From assembly GCF_027580225.2 (NCBI RefSeq), contig NC_073358.2, forward strand, positions 13,064,001 to 13,128,000: a stretch of 64,000 nt of DNA, written 5' to 3'. Shown here in pieces: positions 58,714-64,000 of this stretch (position 1 is its first letter; every line of letters begins with the position of its first letter). The notes beneath the pieces were generated by a model. It ran no database searches, was not told where the DNA came from, and saw only the letters and a list, made by a program, of their open reading frames with translations. Source of the DNA: Misgurnus anguillicaudatus (Eukaryota; Chordata; Actinopteri; Cypriniformes; Cobitidae). Made by a program: the position numbers and the translations under genes.

Positions 58714-59094
58714 AGAGTAACTAAACCCTAAACCAACTTTTTTAGTTAAAGATCTGTAAGAATGATGCTTTATTAGCGCTGTTCATTCATTTTACTAAGT
58801 TTTTTGACATTTGTATATAAAGTGTATCAATACTACAATATATGGTGTAAAAACTGAGTGCTGCCCTCTTCAGGTTGAACGGTGGCCACTGCAGTTTAAT
58901 TTTCCTATTGGATGTTGGGTCCAAAAAGTAACTCGTGACGTAAGCAGATTCAAGCTCACCACGCCCTTGTTACAATCTCACTACACACTTAAGTTCGTCT
59001 CCTCTATCTCCGTTGGGATCTGCCCACTTTTCTTGCATTTTTCAAATATTGCCAGTGGGTGGAGTCAGGCTCTGACCAGGGGTTAAGTTACGCT
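58714..59094. mobile_element. TTAA-flanked MITE
   Basis: AGAGTAACTAAACCC and (reversed) AGCGTAACTTAACCC are imperfect inverted ends between TTAA at 58710-58713 and 59095-59098. Confidence 0.75.
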
Positions 59095-59259
59095 TTAACT
59101 TCAAGCAGCGCTGCACAAACCAGCTGGCAAGTGACATCATTGTGCCGCGAGAGCCTTTTGAAATTATAACAAGCAGTCTGTTCTCAAGATAATTTCATTC
59201 CAAGTTGTAAACCATATACAGTGCTTCCGGTCTATGACACCGAAGCCCGGCGCATATAA

Positions 59260-61984
59260 TGGCGCTTTTCCATTGCATAGTACCAGGCCCGGTACTAGGC
59301 TTGCTGGACTGGGGGGGCAGTCAGGATTTTTGGGTGGGCAGCCATTTCTCGACTAAAATGATTCATACACTTAAATTATGGATGTTTCAATCCAATATTA
59401 CTTTGCATGCCTTATAATAAAAGGCAATTTATATGTCATTTTGCACGTTCAAATTTTAAAAGTAGATGCAATTAGATTAATGATTTATTATGTTATAATG
59501 ATTACACTAGTTTGACACATTTAGTCACAGTTAATGAAATCAGGCAAGCAGGTGATATAAATATAAAGCTGTACATATAGCTATATTTTATTAATGTTTA
59601 CACTGCATTTAATCTATTATTTCACTTATAGATAAATTAAAGCCATTCTTATACCTACCCTACCCAACATATGCCTTTATTTTAAATAAACACTTGTTAG
59701 GAACTTTATTTCCACTTCTCAAACATTTTCTTCATTTAAAATAATGTATTTTCAATGTGATATATGCGATAAGCTGTATTGTCATTAATTCCTGACCCTA
59801 TCATGCTGCTGCAGCAACCTCAAATATCACAACAAAGCACAATGCTTTAAATAATATATTGTTGCATCAAGTAAGCAATTTGACATGCATTGCCTATAAC
59901 AGCACCAGACAAAAGCGCAAGCCCTAAAATACTGTAAGTGTGATTTGCGACGAGACCAAAGATAAATCACACTGCTTTGTTCATAACACAGAAAATTAGA
60001 TATTATAATACAACACAACATTATAAAATACAACGTTTTACCTTACGATGACCTTGCGGAGTGAAAGCTGAATGAGCTGATGAATGACGATGACAAAACC
60101 GCTAAAATTTGATTTTAAAACTGCACTGCACGCGATGCTCAGCTGTTACAATACTGTATATTTACTGTATAACCATCTTATATCATTTATATCTACTATA
60201 TAGTATGCCACAACCAAACTGCATATTCTAATTTTAATAAACAGAACTACGTCTAAAACAAACACATTAAATGCTGCTGGAGACTTGCCATTGGCTGTTG
60301 TATTTGCATGAATAAATAATGAGGTGAGTCTAAGAAAGGATAAGGGGCTATTTTGGGCATGTTTTACTATAAAAAAAGTTTTAATTTAATATGTGTCGGG
60401 TTATTACGTTTATGTAATACTAAATTGCATTGTTTTTGATATATATTTTAAAGATGCGATTTTTTTTGTTACCGTCATAGAGAACAGTAGTACTTTTCCT
60501 GTGACTTAAATACTGCTGAAAAGACCTTTAAGGTTTGAATAAGCTAATCAGACGATTGTGGGCGGGAGCTGTAAACGCTAGTGCTTGTCTAAAGAAGACG
60601 TTTTTTGTGTAAAGAGACTTCGTTATTTTAAGGTTGGCTGGACATTTTTTGGGGGGGCAGAAGGAAAATCTGGGGGGGCAATGCCCCCCCAGCCCCCCTG
60701 TAGACCCGGCCCTGCATAGTACCCCACGGTTTGGTCTGGTTTGGGTCGGGTCAGCTTACTTTTGGGAGCTTTTCCATTAGGTGGAGTACGTGGTACCCGA
60801 TACTTTTTTCGTACCACCTCGGTTGGGGTTCCAAGCGACCCGAGCTGATACCAAACGTGACGCAAAAACACAGTAGATCACTGATATAGCGTCACGCTAT
60901 AATGTTAGCTTTACCTTTAGTGCTAGCTTGCGCTGTCTCGAGCAAACATGTTGTCATCTGTGCTCTGCTATAAGTAAGTAGGTATGTTGCTAACTCCGCT
61001 GTCGCAGCTGACTTTTTGGTTCCGCTCAACGAAACTCAAGATTTCCTCAGGCGGCGCGCGGTGTTGTGGAAAATAATGCTTCTGTTGGTTTGTTGATGGC
61101 GAAATTTCTGAGTTTTTATTGTTAACATCACCGGAAGAAGCATAGGTACCTTTTCGTTTTCAGTCACCACCTTTCGTGTTTAACTACTGGCCGTGCGAGC
61201 TCGCCAAAGTCTGTTGTTTGTAAAATCATCGCTGTTTTTGCTGAAGTTGAGTAAAGACAGTCTTGAAATTGTAAAGACATTTAGTTTAATTGCTAAACTA
61301 CAAGTGAACGAAATTTTAATAAATTTGAACGACTACCACAGGTGGTTTTACCTCTACCAAAATCTGCTTGAATGGTAAAGAATGGGAAGCAGCCGTATAG
61401 CCATATAGTATAGACTGAATAAAGAGTGTTATTTGGTGTAATTAGTGGTTTGTTTTTTTATATATCTGACTTTTCAGAAGTAGAATATGAAGAGGATATT
61501 GCAAACAGCTTATCCTGAAAGATTCAGGTCAATATCTCAAAAATTTTTAAAGTTATAGCTAAAAACTTCATAATTTTCATGATTCGGTCACACATTTTCT
61601 TGAATTTTATATGCTTAAATGCAACTTCAATGAGGCTCAGCGGAGCGCCGTCGACTGACGCCACTGGTCGGGTGTTTATACAGAAACTGTCATGTGAGAC
61701 AGAGGTAGTGATAAACGCGATGTGCAAACATCTATTTGTGGTGGCCAATTTTAATTTTGTGGCGGATTGAGAAATAAATGAATATATGGGAATGTATACC
61801 GATGTATACCGACGCTCTCACTTGTATGATGTCACAGCATAGGCAGCACTAATATAACGACACGCCTATAATCCCGCCCACTATGAAGTGATACTAAACT
61901 CGAGGGAAAAGCTAACCACGCCAAAGTGAGGTGAGCTGACCCGACCCAAACTAAACTAAACCGTGGGGTAATGGAAAAGTGCCA
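59260..61984. mobile_element. Harbinger-type element, split by a hAT
   Basis: TGGCGCTTTTCCATTGCATA at the left (continuing after the insertion with CCCCACGGTTTGGTCTGG) is mirrored at the right by AACTAAACCGTGGGGTAATG and GGAAAAGTGCCA. TAA flanks both sides (59257-59259, 61985-61987). The region 60880-61900 is interior without a recognisable transposase. Confidence 0.75.
59284..60714. mobile_element. non-autonomous hAT element nested in the Harbinger-type element
   Basis: CAGGCCCGG at the left and CCGGCCCTG at the right are inverted, flanked by CATAGTAC at 59276-59283 and 60715-60722. GGGGGGGCA/TGCCCCCCC blocks lie just inside both ends. Confidence 0.9.
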
Positions 61985-61987
61985 TAA

Positions 61988-63491
61988 GAGGGGTCAGAAC
62001 AGTGTGTACCCGCAGAGAGCTTCTTGTGACTTCAGCTTGAATGTAATAGTGATAGAGTGATAAGGTGAAAAACCCGAAATCACAGCTGAGGGTAGAACCT
62101 CTACAGTCGAATGAAGAAACAAAAATTACTAAAAATAACAAAACCAGGACGAGTAAGAAAAGGGAACAAGAGTAAAAAAAGAAAATGGCCAAGTTTATAT
62201 TAAGGAAAATGTCATGAAAGAGTTCAGAGGTTATGGGATGGGCTCTGAAATCCTGTTTCATAACCCCGCCTTCCCACCCGCGCTTGCAAACTCAAATCAG
62301 TGAGAGAATCGTGACAAAACTGCAAGCGCAGAGGGACCAGTAGATGTCGGGTTATTTCAGGAAATAGTTTTCCCTTCGTATGCAACAATTCATTTACAAC
62401 TGGTTTATTTTACACACAGAGACAGATTCTACGCGATTAATTCATATTTGCCCTTCATAAATGTGTGCTTTTGATTGCACACCACTGTTTGCAGACTTGC
62501 AATACTTTTGGCAGAATTTCAGCGCAAAAACCGTGCCAAAAGTATAAGCGCGGAAAAACTGAGGTCAGATGCATACAGTTCATACTTATTTGCGTAAATA
62601 TGAAGTTCCAGTTTTACAAGACACGAATTACACTTACAATTAACAGTAGAATGTTGTAAAACTTGTTTTCTTACGCTTGCAACTTGATTTACACCTTTAC
62701 AAAACTGTTTTTGCACATGCAAATTTATTTTACGCTTGCAATGTCAAGTACATTCTTACTAATTTTATCCTGCGCATGCAAATCTTTTAGGCGTTAAATT
62801 ACCTTCATAGAAATCGCACTAGACGTTCCATTGACTTCCATTCAAAACAGCGGAACAAAGCAACCTTCGCACAAAGCCGGCAGGCGCAAACAACCCACGA
62901 AATCACTCAGATCAAACACGCCGAGGAACCATCCGTCCACCCTGCCCGCCACAGAGCGCGAAAGATAAATTAACATATTTAATTTGGTCAACATAAAAAC
63001 ATGTCTCCCTCATTCTCCCAGCATCAAACCCGTGCAACAACGCTCCCTATTGGCCAGAGATGTCTTACCCGGACATTAAACTCGTACCTCATCGAGTCAA
63101 CAGGGAAGCAATTCGTATTTATTTATTATGTCTTTATATTTAGAGTAATGAGTGCACTTTTCCGTCCAGCCATACAACTAAGGCTTAGCGATATTTCCAG
63201 CAATCACTGGATGGCGTTGTTACACAAATTTGACGCTGTGAGAATGAAAGAGACATGTTTTTATATTGACCAAATTAAATGTGTCAATGCATCTCTCGGG
63301 CTCCATGGCACGCAGGGTGGACAGATACTCGACATGTTTAATCTGAGTGATTTCACAAGTTATCTACGCCTGCCGGCTGTGTAAAAACGTTGCTTTGTTC
63401 TGCTATTTTGAATAAAGCCAATGGAAGCGCTGCTTTTTTATCCCCCGAAAAGGGGCGGTGACAAAATTTACAGTCAAGTTCCCGGATGTGC
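61988..63491. other. intergenic or sat2 intron, no exon recognised
   Basis: An open 127-codon frame at 63001-63384 (plus) shows no family features. Several GCGCTTGCAA-type short repeats occur around 62280-62760. The missing sat2 exons are not seen here. Confidence 0.4.
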
Positions 63492-63988
63492 CGGTGTTGT
63501 GTCGAACTCAGTTCCCCCTATGTTTCCCTTTAGTGTAGTGCTTTTATAGCGTTTTCATCACGTTACATTTAGAAAGATTAAAGATTTGAATTGGTTATAC
63601 TAAAAAGGCATAATATCATGTATTTTATAATACAATTTATTAAATATTTCATACATTTGACAGTTTTCTATTAGTGTATTTCTTTTAAAATATAGCCTGT
63701 CTTTTTCTCTTTTTTTTCTTTACTGGTTGTTTTAAAAATGTAATGTTTGCATACATATTTAAATAAATATTATACATATAGTATGATTCATACTGTAAAA
63801 ATAATTGACTTACCATTAAGAACAATACAGATACATTACAGAAATGCACACATATACATCTCAGTAGCCATTAAAACTTTAAATATATAAATAATAAAAC
63901 CTATAACGTGATAAAAACGCCATAAAAACACTACACTGAAGGGAAAAATAGGGGGAACACAGGGGGAACAGACCTCGACACAACACCT
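63492..63988. mobile_element. MITE with ~70-bp inverted repeats
   Basis: CGGTGTTGTGTCGAACTCAG at the left is mirrored by a right end finishing TCGACACAACACC. Matching arms continue through AGTTCCCCCTATGTTTCCC and GTGTAGTGCTTTTATAGCG. The target duplication could not be checked because the window ends 12 bp later. Confidence 0.7.
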
Positions 63989-64000
63989 GTTGTCCGTATG

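Noticed and set aside
63001..63384. 127-codon ORF as a possible gene
   Set aside because: No recognisable domain, no splice or start context, and it lies among repeats. Cannot be excluded without transcript data.
1..64000. CRISPR array, operon, phage or plasmid functions
   Set aside because: No regularly spaced direct repeats with unique spacers, no Shine-Dalgarno-led gene runs; the genes are spliced vertebrate genes.

Overview
The window looks like a transposon-rich piece of a teleost fish chromosome, most likely a cyprinid relative of zebrafish. The evidence is GT-AG spliced vertebrate genes with small exons in long introns, long CA/TG microsatellites, and dense short inverted-repeat transposons with intact target-site duplications (TSDs). 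Nothing looks prokaryotic: there are no operons, no CRISPR array and no long bacterial ORFs. The cyprinid assignment is an inference from remembered repeat families, not from a search.

Four host genes can be reconstructed from short exons with matching splice phases. (1) zfpl1 (minus, 8403 down to 529, running off the left edge): four exons coding for the first 161 residues of a Golgi zinc-finger membrane protein. (2) A claudin-10-like gene (plus, 27100-32844): five exons, a complete 227-residue four-pass tight-junction protein ending in a YV PDZ ligand. (3) naa38 (minus, 42367 down to 37102): three exons, a complete 109-residue LSM-fold subunit of the NatC N-terminal acetyltransferase. (4) The 3' end of a sat2-type diamine/thialysine N-acetyltransferase (minus, 56260 down to 55901); its upstream exons were not found in the window. 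I see no functional link between the four beyond being neighbours.

Nearly everything else is transposon sequence. 1-8.4 kb: zfpl1 introns filled with foldback elements. 8.9-12.9 kb: an L1 insertion inside the terminal repeat of a DNA transposon, then a Harbinger-type element and a piggyBac-type element that carries a microsatellite-bounded module. 15.7-20.9 kb: a Sola-like element, a broken BEL/Pao gag and a Rex1-like LINE inserted in the gag zinc knuckle. 21-25 kb: microsatellites, a GC-rich tandem repeat and LTR-like sequence. 27-33 kb: the claudin gene, with TTAA-flanked elements in its introns. 33-36.6 kb: several nested insertions. 37-42.4 kb: naa38, with a clean hAT element and a BED-finger hAT remnant in intron 2. 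42.5-49.6 kb: unclassified foldback elements. 49.7-55.3 kb: one large hAT transposon with a decayed transposase and an exact 8-bp TSD, itself hit by later insertions. 57-62 kb: further hAT and Harbinger-type elements with exact TSDs. 63.5-64 kb: a long-inverted-repeat element.

The most useful content is the four gene models and the dated order of insertions that the nested TSDs give. I did not find a convincing new biological system. The best leads are a series of TTAA-flanked elements with AG-start termini, a repeat module bounded by microsatellites on both sides, and an exon-like integrase fragment in the claudin intron.
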